Assembly: GCF_007655255.1 (NCBI RefSeq)
Contig: NZ_VMYE01000001.1
Span: 1-64,000 of the forward strand
Length of the DNA: 64,000 nt
DNA from: Extensimonas perlucida
Lineage (GTDB): Bacteria; Pseudomonadota; Gammaproteobacteria; Burkholderiales; Burkholderiaceae_C
Reading direction: 5' to 3'
Position 1 is the first letter of the stretch; the number at the start of each line of letters is the position of its first letter. The notes beneath the pieces were generated by a model. It saw only the letters and a program-made list of their open reading frames with translations, was not told the DNA's origin and did no database searches. Position numbers and translations under genes: made by a program. Shown here in pieces: positions 30,494 to 38,410 of the stretch.

Positions 30494-31810
30494 ATGACCG
30501 ATTTGCCTTACCTGGCGTCCCGCCTGTACGGGACGCCACTGCTCATTGCGCGCCCCAAGCTCGAAGTGATCCTCGGGGTGGTGGCCAGAAAGCTCGCGGG
30601 CGACACCTTTGACACGCCACCGCCAGCCACGGCCGATGCGGGCATAAACGGTGGCCTCCAGATTGTGGAAGGCATCGCCATACTCCCGGTCCTGGGCACC
30701 CTGGTGCGTCGCTCTTCCTATATTGGTGCCGCCAGTGGCCTCACCAGCTACCACGACATCGAGGCCATGGCCGAAGCGGCTTTTGCCGACCCGACGGTGA
30801 AGGCTGTGCTGCTGGAGGTCGACTCCAGCGGTGGCGAGGCGGGTGGCGTGTTCGATCTGGCGCAGCGATTGCGGCAACTGGCACAGGCCTCCGCCAAACC
30901 CCTCTGGGCCATGGCCGATGAAGCGGCGTTGTCGGCAGCCTATGCCATTGCCTGTGCCGCTGACCGCCTCTGGCTCACCCGCACCGCCGAGGTGGGTTCC
31001 ATCGGGGTGGTGGCGGTGCACGTCGATGAGTCAGTGGCCGATGCCAAAGCCGGGATGACCTACACCTTCCTGCATGCTGGTGCCCACAAGGTCGATGGCC
31101 ATCCGCACGCGCCGCTGCCAGCACCGGTCGCTGCCGACATCCAGGCCGACATCGAGCAGCTGCACACGCAGTTCATCAGCTTGGTTGCCGGATTCCGCCG
31201 CCTGCCACCCGAGGCCATCCGTGACACCGAGGCCCGCGTCTATCGCGGTGAGGCTGCCATCCAGAAGGGCCTGGCCGATCAGATCGGCACCCGCGCCGAA
31301 GCAATCACGGCTCTGCAACGCCAGCTGGCCATGAGTGCCAGCCGCAGCCTGCGCAACAAAGCCGCCGTTCTTTCAGCGGCGCGCACACCCCCTCGATCCC
31401 AACCATCCCCGAAGGAGATCTCCATGAATGATCACAACCCCGTCACGCCGATGGACGACGCCCAAGAGAACACCGCCCCGACCCCGGCGCAGTCACCGCA
31501 AACCCCGCCGCCGCTCGACGAAGCGGCCATCACCGCCCAAGTTGAGCAGCGTCTACGCCGCCAGCTCGCAGAGCTCACTGAGATCGCCGCCCAGGCCAAA
31601 CGCCTCGGCGTGACGGTCGATCCGGCCCAGGCCCTGGCCCGTGGCGTCACCCCGGATGCGCTGCGCCAGTCGGTGCTGAAGCAGGCGGCCGAGCGCGATG
31701 TCGCGCAAGACATCGTCGCTGAGGCCCCGCAGCCACCCCACACCAAACCCCAATCCGTCGCAGACAGCCCCTTGGTCAAAGCGGCTCAAGCCTATGGAGG
31801 TCAGAAATGA
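30494..31810 (+). CDS. S49-type head maturation protease with C-terminal scaffold (gpC-like)
   Basis: 438 residues. The N-terminal ~290 are a ClpP-fold S49 peptidase; by comparison with SppA enzymes the nucleophile is probably Ser147 (in LSAAYAIA) and the general base Lys199 (in AHKVDG). The C-terminal ~130 residues are charged and helical, as in a scaffold protein. An internal in-frame ATG at 31424 with a strong ribosome site gives the scaffold alone, the C/Nu3 design of lambda. It processes the prohead shell. Confidence 0.9.
   Translation: MTDLPYLASRLYGTPLLIARPKLEVILGVVARKLAGDTFDTPPPATADAGINGGLQIVEGIAILPVLGTLVRRSSYIGAASGLTSYHDIEAMAEAAFADPTVKAVLLEVDSSGGEAGGVFDLAQRLRQLAQASAKPLWAMADEAALSAAYAIACAADRLWLTRTAEVGSIGVVAVHVDESVADAKAGMTYTFLHAGAHKVDGHPHAPLPAPVAADIQADIEQLHTQFISLVAGFRRLPPEAIRDTEARVYRGEAAIQKGLADQIGTRAEAITALQRQLAMSASRSLRNKAAVLSAARTPPRSQPSPKEISMNDHNPVTPMDDAQENTAPTPAQSPQTPPPLDEAAITAQVEQRLRRQLAELTEIAAQAKRLGVTVDPAQALARGVTPDALRQSVLKQAAERDVAQDIVAEAPQPPHTKPQSVADSPLVKAAQAYGGQK
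31424..31810 (+). CDS. Internal in-frame scaffold protein (Nu3-like)
   Basis: 128 residues from ATG 31424, same frame and stop as the protease. GAAGGAG lies 7 nt upstream, a site far better than expected by chance within a gene. The product (Pro/Gln-rich start, then ITAQVEQRLRRQLAELTEIA and coiled coil) is a typical phage scaffold. In lambda Nu3 is made the same way inside gene C. The start is inferred from the ribosome site, not shown by experiment. Confidence 0.75.
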   Translation: MNDHNPVTPMDDAQENTAPTPAQSPQTPPPLDEAAITAQVEQRLRRQLAELTEIAAQAKRLGVTVDPAQALARGVTPDALRQSVLKQAAERDVAQDIVAEAPQPPHTKPQSVADSPLVKAAQAYGGQK

Positions 31811-32211
31811 GCCAACCCGTGAGCACACCTTTGATTGCCCCGTCGACGCTGGGTGACCTGATCAAGCGCGAGTCCGACCCGGACTACACCCGCGAGACCG
31901 TTACTCTGAAAGCCGGAACCGCCTATCCCCTGGGCGCCGTACTCGGCCGCATTACCGCCACGGGCGTGTATGCGTTTTCACCAGCGGCATCGACCACGGG
32001 CATCGAGGGTGCCGAGATTGCCTGCGCCGTGCTGCTGCACGCTGTGCCTGCTTCTGACACCGACATCCAAGCCGTCGTACTCGCACGCGGCCAAGTCATC
32101 GTTGCCGACCGTGCGCTGGCCTTCGATGCCTCGGTCACCGACGCCGCTGCCCAATCCCTCAAACACCAGCAACTGGCTGCCCACGGCATCGTCGTGCGTC
32201 CGGTCGCTTGA
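31807..32211 (+). CDS. Head decoration protein D
   Basis: 134 residues; the start overlaps the protease stop (ATGA). The sequence LIKRESDPDYTRETVTLKAG, then YPLGAVLGRIT and AVLLHAVPASDTDIQAVVLA matches the HDPD (gpD-like) family, slightly longer than lambda gpD (110). Trimers of gpD stabilise the expanded capsid. Directly precedes the major capsid gene as in lambda. Confidence 0.88.
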   Translation: MSQPVSTPLIAPSTLGDLIKRESDPDYTRETVTLKAGTAYPLGAVLGRITATGVYAFSPAASTTGIEGAEIACAVLLHAVPASDTDIQAVVLARGQVIVADRALAFDASVTDAAAQSLKHQQLAAHGIVVRPVA

Positions 32212-32234
32212 TCTCACTTCCCAGGAGTCTTGAT

Positions 32235-33263
32235 ATGACCGTGATCGTCAATCCGTTCGACGCCGGCGGCTTCACGCTGGCCGAGATGTCGGCCGCCATC
32301 CAGATGCTGCCCAACCCCTATGGCCGGGTCGGCCAGCTGGGGCTGTTCGCTCCTGAGCCCATCTCGCAGCGCAACGTCACCATCGAGTCCATCGAGGGTG
32401 AGCTGCGTCTGTTGCCGGCTGTTGCGCCCGGGGCGCCTGCGACGGTGGGCACCACCGACAAGCGCTCGGTACGCTCCTTTGCCGTGCCGCACATCCCGCA
32501 CAACGACGTGGTGCTGCCCGAGGAAATCCAGGGCATCCGTGGCCTGGGTCTGGCGGCCGGTGAAGACCCGCTGGTGACCGTAATGACCCGCAAGCTCGCC
32601 CGGATGCGTGCGAAACACGCGCAGACGCTCGAGTACATGCGCGTCAATGCGCTGCTGGGCATTACCAAGGACGGGGGCGGCAACACCCTCTACGACTGGC
32701 ACGACGAGTTCGACATCCAGAAACCCGAGGTGGATTTTGTGTTCGGTGGCACCGAAGACATGGTCATCCACTGCACCCAGGTCGCCCGCCACATCGAGGA
32801 GAACTTGAAGGGCGAGATGATGACCACCATTCACGCCCTGGTCAGCCCCGAGTTCTTCGATGCCCTGGTCAAGCACAAGACCGTCAAGGAGGCCTACACC
32901 TTCTACCAGGGCACGGCCGGTACCAATCCGTTGCGCGACGATGTGCGCCGGGGCTTTCGTTTCGGCTCCATCCTGTTCGAGGAGTATTTCGGTACGGTGA
33001 CGCTGGCCAACGGTACATCCGTGCGCCTGATTCCGCCGCGCGAAGGTGTGGCGTTCCCGCTGGGCACGCTGGATACCTTCCGCACCTACTTCGCCCCGGC
33101 GAACCTGATGGAAGCCGTCGGCACCTATGGCCAGGAGCTCTACGCCCATCAGTTGGCTCGTCCGAATGGCACGGGCGTCGACATCTACACCCAGTCCAAC
33201 CCGCTGCCGATTGTGAAGCGACCGGCCCTGACGGTGCGGCTGCATTCGAGCAATGGCTGGTAA
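32235..33263 (+). CDS. Major capsid protein E
   Basis: 342 residues from ATG 32235 (CAGGAG upstream), the same length as lambda gpE (341). Recognisable gpE segments: TLAEMSAAIQMLPNPYGRVG, SQRNVTIESIEGELRLLPA, MRAKHAQTLEYMRVNALLG and HALVSPEFFDALVKHKTVKE. HK97-fold shell protein, the most abundant capsid component. Confidence 0.93.
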   Translation: MTVIVNPFDAGGFTLAEMSAAIQMLPNPYGRVGQLGLFAPEPISQRNVTIESIEGELRLLPAVAPGAPATVGTTDKRSVRSFAVPHIPHNDVVLPEEIQGIRGLGLAAGEDPLVTVMTRKLARMRAKHAQTLEYMRVNALLGITKDGGGNTLYDWHDEFDIQKPEVDFVFGGTEDMVIHCTQVARHIEENLKGEMMTTIHALVSPEFFDALVKHKTVKEAYTFYQGTAGTNPLRDDVRRGFRFGSILFEEYFGTVTLANGTSVRLIPPREGVAFPLGTLDTFRTYFAPANLMEAVGTYGQELYAHQLARPNGTGVDIYTQSNPLPIVKRPALTVRLHSSNGW

Positions 33264-33279
33264 GCGGGAGGGGGAGGCG

Positions 33280-33633
33280 ATGACCGTATTCGGTGACTTG
33301 ACCCAAGCTATGTCCGCCATCGTGCTCACCACCTTTGGTGAGCCGGTGGTGTTTCACATCGAAGGACAACCCCAGGCCTTGGCGGGCCGGGGCGTGTTTA
33401 CCGCGATGCACCAGGAGGTGGATGCCAGCACGGGCGTGTCGGTGTCCAGCGTGCAGCCCGTGCTGGAGGTGCGGCAGTCAGATCTGCCCGCCACGCCCAC
33501 TGAGGGCGATGCGGTGACGGTCCAAGGTGCGCTCTACCTGATCGTCGAGGTGCGACCCGATGGGCACGGCTTCCTCAAATTGATGCTGCACAAAGGGGGC
33601 GGCCATGAAGCATCCACGCACCCTGATTCGTGA
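33280..33633 (+). CDS. Head-tail connector, FII-like
   Basis: 117 residues from ATG 33280 (GGGAGG just upstream), the same length as lambda gpFII (117). Segments VFHIEGQPQALAGRGVFTAM and VQGALYLIVEVRPDGHGFLK form the small beta-barrel typical of the attachment protein. It joins the head to the tail. The first overlap is with the capsid gene region (17 bp after its stop), and its end overlaps the next gene by 29 bp. Confidence 0.75.
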   Translation: MTVFGDLTQAMSAIVLTTFGEPVVFHIEGQPQALAGRGVFTAMHQEVDASTGVSVSSVQPVLEVRQSDLPATPTEGDAVTVQGALYLIVEVRPDGHGFLKLMLHKGGGHEASTHPDS

Positions 33634-34159
33634 GGTGGTCAAGGAACGGCTCGTCGCGCAGTTGCCGGCCATTGACCCGCGCATCACCGCCGCGCGCATC
33701 AGCATCCATCGCAGCACCCCGCTGTTTGCCGGCAAGTTGCCGGCCGTCCTGATCTACACGCGGGACGAACGCATTGAGGATCAGCCCAATGCCGATCCGG
33801 GCCTGCGTTATCGCAAGCTGGAGCTGTCGGTCGAGATCATCGCCAGTGGCGACGCCGCCGCCGAAGAGGCCGATGTCCTGGCGCAAGCGGTGGAAGCCAT
33901 CCTCGATGTCGACGAGACCCTGGGCCTGCTGGTGGAAGGTACGCGCCTCACCCGCACCGAGGTGGACCAGGGTGGAGAAGGCGATACGCCGGTGCTGGCC
34001 GTTCGCCTGTCGTTCGAGGTCAGCTACTGGACCAAGCCCGTGATCGATGACGGGGTGCTGCCCCTGCAAGTGCTGGTGAGTTGGGTGCCGGAGATTGGCG
34101 TGAGCCATGAGCACAGCTATCAGCCGGTCGGCACCCACTACCGGGAGCCGAGTTCATGA
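33605..34159 (+). CDS. Tail terminator-like protein
   Basis: 184 residues. Segments MKHPRTLIREVVKERLVAQL, SIHRSTPLFAGKLPAVLIYT and SVEIIASGDAAAEEADVLAQ have the alpha-beta pattern of phage tail-terminator proteins (lambda gpU class). It sits exactly between connector and baseplate genes, where P2-like phages have completion proteins. GGGGGC before the ATG is a weak ribosome site, and translation may be coupled to the upstream gene, which it overlaps by 29 bp. Confidence 0.7.
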   Translation: MKHPRTLIREVVKERLVAQLPAIDPRITAARISIHRSTPLFAGKLPAVLIYTRDERIEDQPNADPGLRYRKLELSVEIIASGDAAAEEADVLAQAVEAILDVDETLGLLVEGTRLTRTEVDQGGEGDTPVLAVRLSFEVSYWTKPVIDDGVLPLQVLVSWVPEIGVSHEHSYQPVGTHYREPSS

Positions 34160-34818
34160 GCGAGCGCAACCTGCACCAGGACATGACCGAGGCCGAGCGG
34201 CGCATCAGCAATGTGGCCCTGATGGGCCAGGTGGTGGCGCTCGACACCGCCCGTGCCCGCGTGCGGGTGCAGGCCGGTCCCATCACCACGGGTTGGATGC
34301 CCTTTGCGACGGTGCGTGCTGGTCAGGATCGGACCTGGCATCCGCCGGAGCCAGGGGAGCAGGTGCTGCTCGTTGCCCCTGGTGGCGATCTCAACCAGGC
34401 GGTGGTGGTCGGCTCGATCTACCGGGCTGACCATCCTGCTCCGGCCGATTCAGCAGATATCTCGCGCACGCGGTTCTTGGACGGAGCGCTGATGGAGTAC
34501 GACCGGGCACTGCACCACTGGCGCTTGGCCGTGCCAGCGGGCGGCAAGATCGTCATGGAGATCGGTTCCACTATCTTGGAACTGCGCGATGACGGCACGA
34601 CGCTCGCCACGCCCAAGTTTCTGGTCGATGCCCCTGAGAGCACCTTCACCGGCACCGTGCTGGTTAAAAAGCTATTCACCTATCTCAAGGGATTGGTCGG
34701 CAAAGGTGGAGGCGGTGCGGGCGCGAGTATCGAAGGGGATATTCAGGTCAACGGCAACGTCTCGGCCTCTGGCTCCATCCTGGATGCAGGCGGCAATTCG
34801 AATCACCACTCGCATTGA
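34156..34818 (+). CDS. Baseplate assembly protein V (tail spike)
   Basis: 220 residues. The N-terminal OB fold shows GQVVALDTARARVRVQAG, then PFATVRAGQDRTWHPPEPGE; the P2 gpV family pattern. The beta-helix C-terminus ends NSNHHSH, the His-x-His iron-binding tip of the membrane-piercing spike. The spike lies at the centre of the contractile baseplate. ATGA overlap with the gene before it. Confidence 0.9.
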   Translation: MSERNLHQDMTEAERRISNVALMGQVVALDTARARVRVQAGPITTGWMPFATVRAGQDRTWHPPEPGEQVLLVAPGGDLNQAVVVGSIYRADHPAPADSADISRTRFLDGALMEYDRALHHWRLAVPAGGKIVMEIGSTILELRDDGTTLATPKFLVDAPESTFTGTVLVKKLFTYLKGLVGKGGGGAGASIEGDIQVNGNVSASGSILDAGGNSNHHSH

Positions 34819-34830
34819 GAGTGACGCAAT

Positions 34831-34850
34831 TGCGCAAATTTGCGCATTTA
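34831..34850. repeat. Palindrome TGCGCAAATTTGCGCA with exact 20-bp match to 7425-7444
   Basis: Located in the 55-bp gap between baseplate V and W. The 16-bp core is a perfect palindrome, and with the next four bases it is identical to the copy in the ParB-like gene. Confidence 0.85.
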
Positions 34851-34873
34851 TCTGGATGAGATGGGGCTTTGCG

Positions 34874-35209
34874 ATGAATGGAATCAACGCCCACACCGGC
34901 CAAGCCCTCTCGGGCATCGACCATCTGCGTCAAAGCATCCGCGACATCCTGACCACCCGCATCGGCACCCGTGTGATGCGCCGTGACTATGGCTCTCGCC
35001 TGCCCGCCTTGGTCGACAACCCCATGACCTCGAGGCTCGCCATGGATCTGTATTCAGCAACTGCCGAGGCGCTGGCGCGCTGGGAACCGAGATTCAAGCT
35101 CACCCGCGTTCGCATCGCCAGGGCAGAAGTCGGGCAAGTCGTGCTCGATCTGGAAGGCATCTATCTGCCCGATGGCAAGGCCACCGTGCTCACCGCAGTG
35201 GAGGTGTGA
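34874..35209 (+). CDS. Baseplate protein W (gp25-like)
   Basis: 111 residues from ATG 34874; an ATG at 34856 would add 6 residues and is possible. The gp25/gpW pattern is clear: SGIDHLRQSIRDILTTRIGT, RVMRRDYGSRLPALVDNP, then ALARWEPRFKLTRVRIARAE. It is part of the baseplate wedge and initiates sheath assembly. The start is separated from gene V by a palindrome. Stop is directly before the J gene ATG. Confidence 0.88.
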   Translation: MNGINAHTGQALSGIDHLRQSIRDILTTRIGTRVMRRDYGSRLPALVDNPMTSRLAMDLYSATAEALARWEPRFKLTRVRIARAEVGQVVLDLEGIYLPDGKATVLTAVEV

Positions 35210-36052
35210 ATGACCACGCTCAGCGATCTGGAGAGTTTGCCAACCCCGGCAGTGATCGAGCCTCTGTCCTTCGAGACGATCTTCACGGAACTGCAGACCG
35301 AGTTTCAATCCCGCTACCCGGACTACTCGGCCCTCTTGGCCTCGGACCCGGCCGTCAAGCTCATGGAGGTCGCAGCTTACCGGGAAGTGCTCCTCAGAAA
35401 CCGTATCAACGCCGCTGCCAAAGCCTCCCTCTTGGCCTTCGCCACCAGCAGCGACCTCGACCACCTGGCGGCTTTCTACGGTGTGACGCGCTTGATGGAT
35501 GAGTCCGACGAGGGTCTACGCGTGCGCACCCGTCAACGGATCATCGGCTTTGCCAACGCCGGCGGGGCCGCGCACTACCGCTACTGGGCGCTCTCGGCAT
35601 CCCCCGAGGTGGCCGATGTCGAGGTCGATAGCCCGGAACCCGGGCGTGTGCGCATCAGCGTGCTCGCCAAGGGTGAAGCAGACACCGTTCCGGATGCGGT
35701 GCTCGATGCCGTGCGCGCCGTGGTGCTGCGCGACGACATCCGGGTGCTCACCGACACCGTCGAGGTGGTGCCTGCCGAACTCATTCCCGTCACGGTGGTC
35801 GCCCGGATCTGGCTCTATCCCGACACACCGATGGCCGCCTTCGACGCCATCGAGGCACGATTCAAGGAAGCGTTGGCTGCGCAGTCGGGTCTGGGCTGGG
35901 ATCTAACGCCCTCCTGGGTGATCGGCGAGCTGCAGCGTCCCGGCGTGCACAAGGTCGAATTGCTCGCGCCGAGCACCGACATTCGCGCCAACGCCAACCA
36001 GGCGGTGCGGCTGATCCATCTGAATCTGGAATTTGCGGGGCGGGATCGATAG
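35210..36052 (+). CDS. Baseplate assembly protein J
   Basis: 280 residues, P2 gpJ family (P2 gpJ 302). Motifs: FETIFTELQTEFQSRYPDYS, VKLMEVAAYREVLLRNRINA and ANAGGAAHYRYWALSASPEV. It forms the baseplate wedge with W and I. GGAGG before the ATG. Base 35210 follows the W stop immediately. Confidence 0.92.
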   Translation: MTTLSDLESLPTPAVIEPLSFETIFTELQTEFQSRYPDYSALLASDPAVKLMEVAAYREVLLRNRINAAAKASLLAFATSSDLDHLAAFYGVTRLMDESDEGLRVRTRQRIIGFANAGGAAHYRYWALSASPEVADVEVDSPEPGRVRISVLAKGEADTVPDAVLDAVRAVVLRDDIRVLTDTVEVVPAELIPVTVVARIWLYPDTPMAAFDAIEARFKEALAAQSGLGWDLTPSWVIGELQRPGVHKVELLAPSTDIRANANQAVRLIHLNLEFAGRDR

Positions 36053-36094
36053 CGCTTCGCGCCTTCCCATTTCTCCCCCTGCGTTGGAGGGCAC

Positions 36095-37669
36095 ATGACT
36101 GCTGACCATCTGCTGCCCGCCAATGCCACGCCGCTGGAGCAGGCACTATCCCTGGCGACCGATCCGCTGTCCAGGCTGGCACTGTCGGCAGATGCCATCC
36201 GCCAGTTCAAGACCGATCCGTCGGACCCGCTGCTGCCCTGGCTGATCTGGGAGTATGGCCTCGGCGAGTTGCTCCCTTACCTGCCCGAGCCGAGGCAGGC
36301 GATTGCCGAGGGCATCCTCTGGCAGCGACTGCGTGGCACACCGGCCGCACTGGCGACCGCCTTGTCCTGGATCGGGATGCGTGCCACGGTCGAGCAGGAA
36401 CCGCCCGGTGTTCACTTCGCCGAGTTTCAACTCGATCCGGGACAAGTGCTCGACAGCGACAGGGCGATTTCCAACCTGATCGCCATTGCTCGCCTGTCGG
36501 CACCGGTCCGGTCTCGCCTGTCACGCCTCTATCACGGCCATGACCTGCGTCGCGTCGTGTTGGATGAGAGTCGGCTGGGCGAGGTGCTTCTGTCGGATCA
36601 CAGTGGCGTGTTTTGGAAGGATGGGCAGACCAAGCTGTCGTTTGGGCGAGGTTTCGCACAGCACGCGCTGGCATCCGGACAACAGATCGCGCCGAACCGT
36701 GAGGCCGTGCGCTTTGCCGTGGCGAGGTTGATCGACCGGTATTTGCTCGACTTCTCGGCCCTGGGCGATGCTGGGCACACGCCCAATGAGGAGATCCTAC
36801 ACTCGCATCTGTTCACGCTGGCCAATGCGCTGGGCGTGCCTGATCCGGTTGGGGTGGTGCCTGAGCGCAGGTTTTGCCGAGCGATGGTGGTGCTGTCCGA
36901 CAGCACGCCCCTGGGCGACATCAACGCCAACCTGCCGAGGTTTGTCTGGCAGGAGACGGGCGCACCGATAGCACTGGGCAGCGGTGACCGCTTGTCTGCC
37001 ACGCCACATCGGCTGACACCCGTCGAGCTGTTGGAGCGCTTTTATGCCCAGCATCCGACGGCGCTGGCGGTCCCGGTTGCCACCGTCATCCCTGGGCGTA
37101 TCCCGACCACCGCCGCGCGGGTGAGCGCGCGCGCCGATGCCTTGCTGGGTGTGCTGCATCTGGGTGATCCACGCGGTGCTTGGGATGTGCTGGCCCTCAC
37201 GCGCACCTATGGCCTGATCCACGATCCGCTTCCCGACCCTGCGAGTTTGCATCCACGTCTGTACCAACGGGCGCAAGTGGTGCTCTGCGAGGTGACGCTG
37301 GGCGATGTGAACAGCCGTACCCCACGTCGGGCCCTCTATCGCATCCGGCCTGTTGCCCGACTGGGTGACCTCATCTTGGGCGAGGCCGCTGAGATCGAAT
37401 GGCGCGCGCTCACAGAGATGCAAATTTGCATCTCTGGCTTCACGCAAGCTACGCCTTATGTCTTTGACGATGCCCGCCCGAGCCTGTTGCGCCTGCTGAC
37501 CCGCAGCGCAGATGGCAGCACCGCTTCACAAGTTTCTCCCGCACGCGTGCCCGTACTCAGTACACGCGCCGCCTGGCAAGGCCAGACCTGGACTGGCGTG
37601 CGCTGGCCGATTTCAACCTGGATCGACACCCGCGAGCTGATCGGAAGCCGCCACAGCACGCAGTCCTGA
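36095..37669 (+). CDS. Tail protein I with long C-terminal extension
   Basis: 524 residues. The first ~190 are the P2 gpI family (LLPANATPLEQALSLATDPL, then LLPWLIWEYGLGELLPYLPE and LWQRLRGTPAALATALSWIG). P2 gpI is only ~176, so residues ~200-524 are an extra region, with repeated beta-type modules (RVVLDESRLGEVLLSDHSGV, MVVLSDSTPLGDINANLPRF, VVLCEVTLGDVNSRTPRRAL) that share an 'LGDxN' pattern. The extension may carry fibre attachment. A palindrome (37414-37435) lies in the coding region. The GAGGG box precedes the start. Confidence 0.85.
   Translation: MTADHLLPANATPLEQALSLATDPLSRLALSADAIRQFKTDPSDPLLPWLIWEYGLGELLPYLPEPRQAIAEGILWQRLRGTPAALATALSWIGMRATVEQEPPGVHFAEFQLDPGQVLDSDRAISNLIAIARLSAPVRSRLSRLYHGHDLRRVVLDESRLGEVLLSDHSGVFWKDGQTKLSFGRGFAQHALASGQQIAPNREAVRFAVARLIDRYLLDFSALGDAGHTPNEEILHSHLFTLANALGVPDPVGVVPERRFCRAMVVLSDSTPLGDINANLPRFVWQETGAPIALGSGDRLSATPHRLTPVELLERFYAQHPTALAVPVATVIPGRIPTTAARVSARADALLGVLHLGDPRGAWDVLALTRTYGLIHDPLPDPASLHPRLYQRAQVVLCEVTLGDVNSRTPRRALYRIRPVARLGDLILGEAAEIEWRALTEMQICISGFTQATPYVFDDARPSLLRLLTRSADGSTASQVSPARVPVLSTRAAWQGQTWTGVRWPISTWIDTRELIGSRHSTQS
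37414..37435. repeat. 22-bp perfect palindrome centred on GCAAATTTGC
   Basis: The arms AGAGATGCAAA and TTTGCATCTCT are exact complements with no loop. It shares the GCAAATTTGC core with the palindromes at 7422 and 34831 but differs outside the core. It lies inside the tail I gene (encoding MQICIS). Confidence 0.85.
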
Positions 37670-37702
37670 TTCTTCTGAACCCATTCATTTCTGGAGCACC
37701 CG

Positions 37703-38395
37703 ATGGCCATCCTGACTGCCAGCGGTCGCGCGGCCCTTGCCGCCGCGATCAAACAACAAACCCTGCACCTCGCCTTGGGCGAAGGCGACCCGCTGTGGGA
37801 CACCACTAAGGCGATCAGCACACCTTTTGACGAGGCGGGTGTGATCGAGCTGGGCTTTACACACCTGGCCGATATCCGCGTCACCTCGCTCGATGACCAG
37901 ACTGAGTACCTGCTGGATGTGGACTACAGCGCCCATGCCCGCGATGGTGTGATCCGGCGCCTGCCCGGCAGCGCGATTGCCGAGGGCGGCGACGTCACCG
38001 TCCACTTCAAGATCGAGCACCCGCCCGAGCCGATTGGCCAGAAGGCGCTGTTGCGCGAGGTCGGCCGCCGGGTGGTCGATGAGGTGCATTTCGTCGCCGC
38101 TGACCCAGAGGGCGAGATCGTGGTGCCGACCGGTCGCTACCGGCTGGTGACCGAGCCCACCAATCACTTGTTCATCCGGGTGCGCTTTGACTTCGAGGAC
38201 GCCGCCACCAGCGTGGTGCGCGAGCAGGGTCTCTTCGTCGGCACCCAGACCGATCCCGAATTGCCCATCGGACAGAAGTTCTTCATTCCGGCCCAGATCA
38301 CGGACCCCGGAATCCTCCTCGTGCTGCAGAACTCGGTGCCCATCGTGCGCCAGCCCTCGACGCGCGAGACCTTCGAGTTCGTCGTCACTTTCTAA
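37703..38395 (+). CDS. Tail fibre-proximal protein (unassigned)
   Basis: 230 residues from ATG 37703 (TGGAGCACCCG upstream). AILTASGRAALAAAIKQQTL and HLALGEGDPLWD at the start resemble the N-termini of phage tail-collar fibre proteins, while the rest (GFTHLADIRVTSLDDQ, then VPTGRYRLVTEPTNHLFIRV) is beta-rich. Its position between gpI and the DUF4815 gene suggests a fibre adaptor at the baseplate edge. Family not certain. Confidence 0.65.
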   Translation: MAILTASGRAALAAAIKQQTLHLALGEGDPLWDTTKAISTPFDEAGVIELGFTHLADIRVTSLDDQTEYLLDVDYSAHARDGVIRRLPGSAIAEGGDVTVHFKIEHPPEPIGQKALLREVGRRVVDEVHFVAADPEGEIVVPTGRYRLVTEPTNHLFIRVRFDFEDAATSVVREQGLFVGTQTDPELPIGQKFFIPAQITDPGILLVLQNSVPIVRQPSTRETFEFVVTF

Positions 38396-38410
38396 TCCGC
38401 GAGGCCTTCC

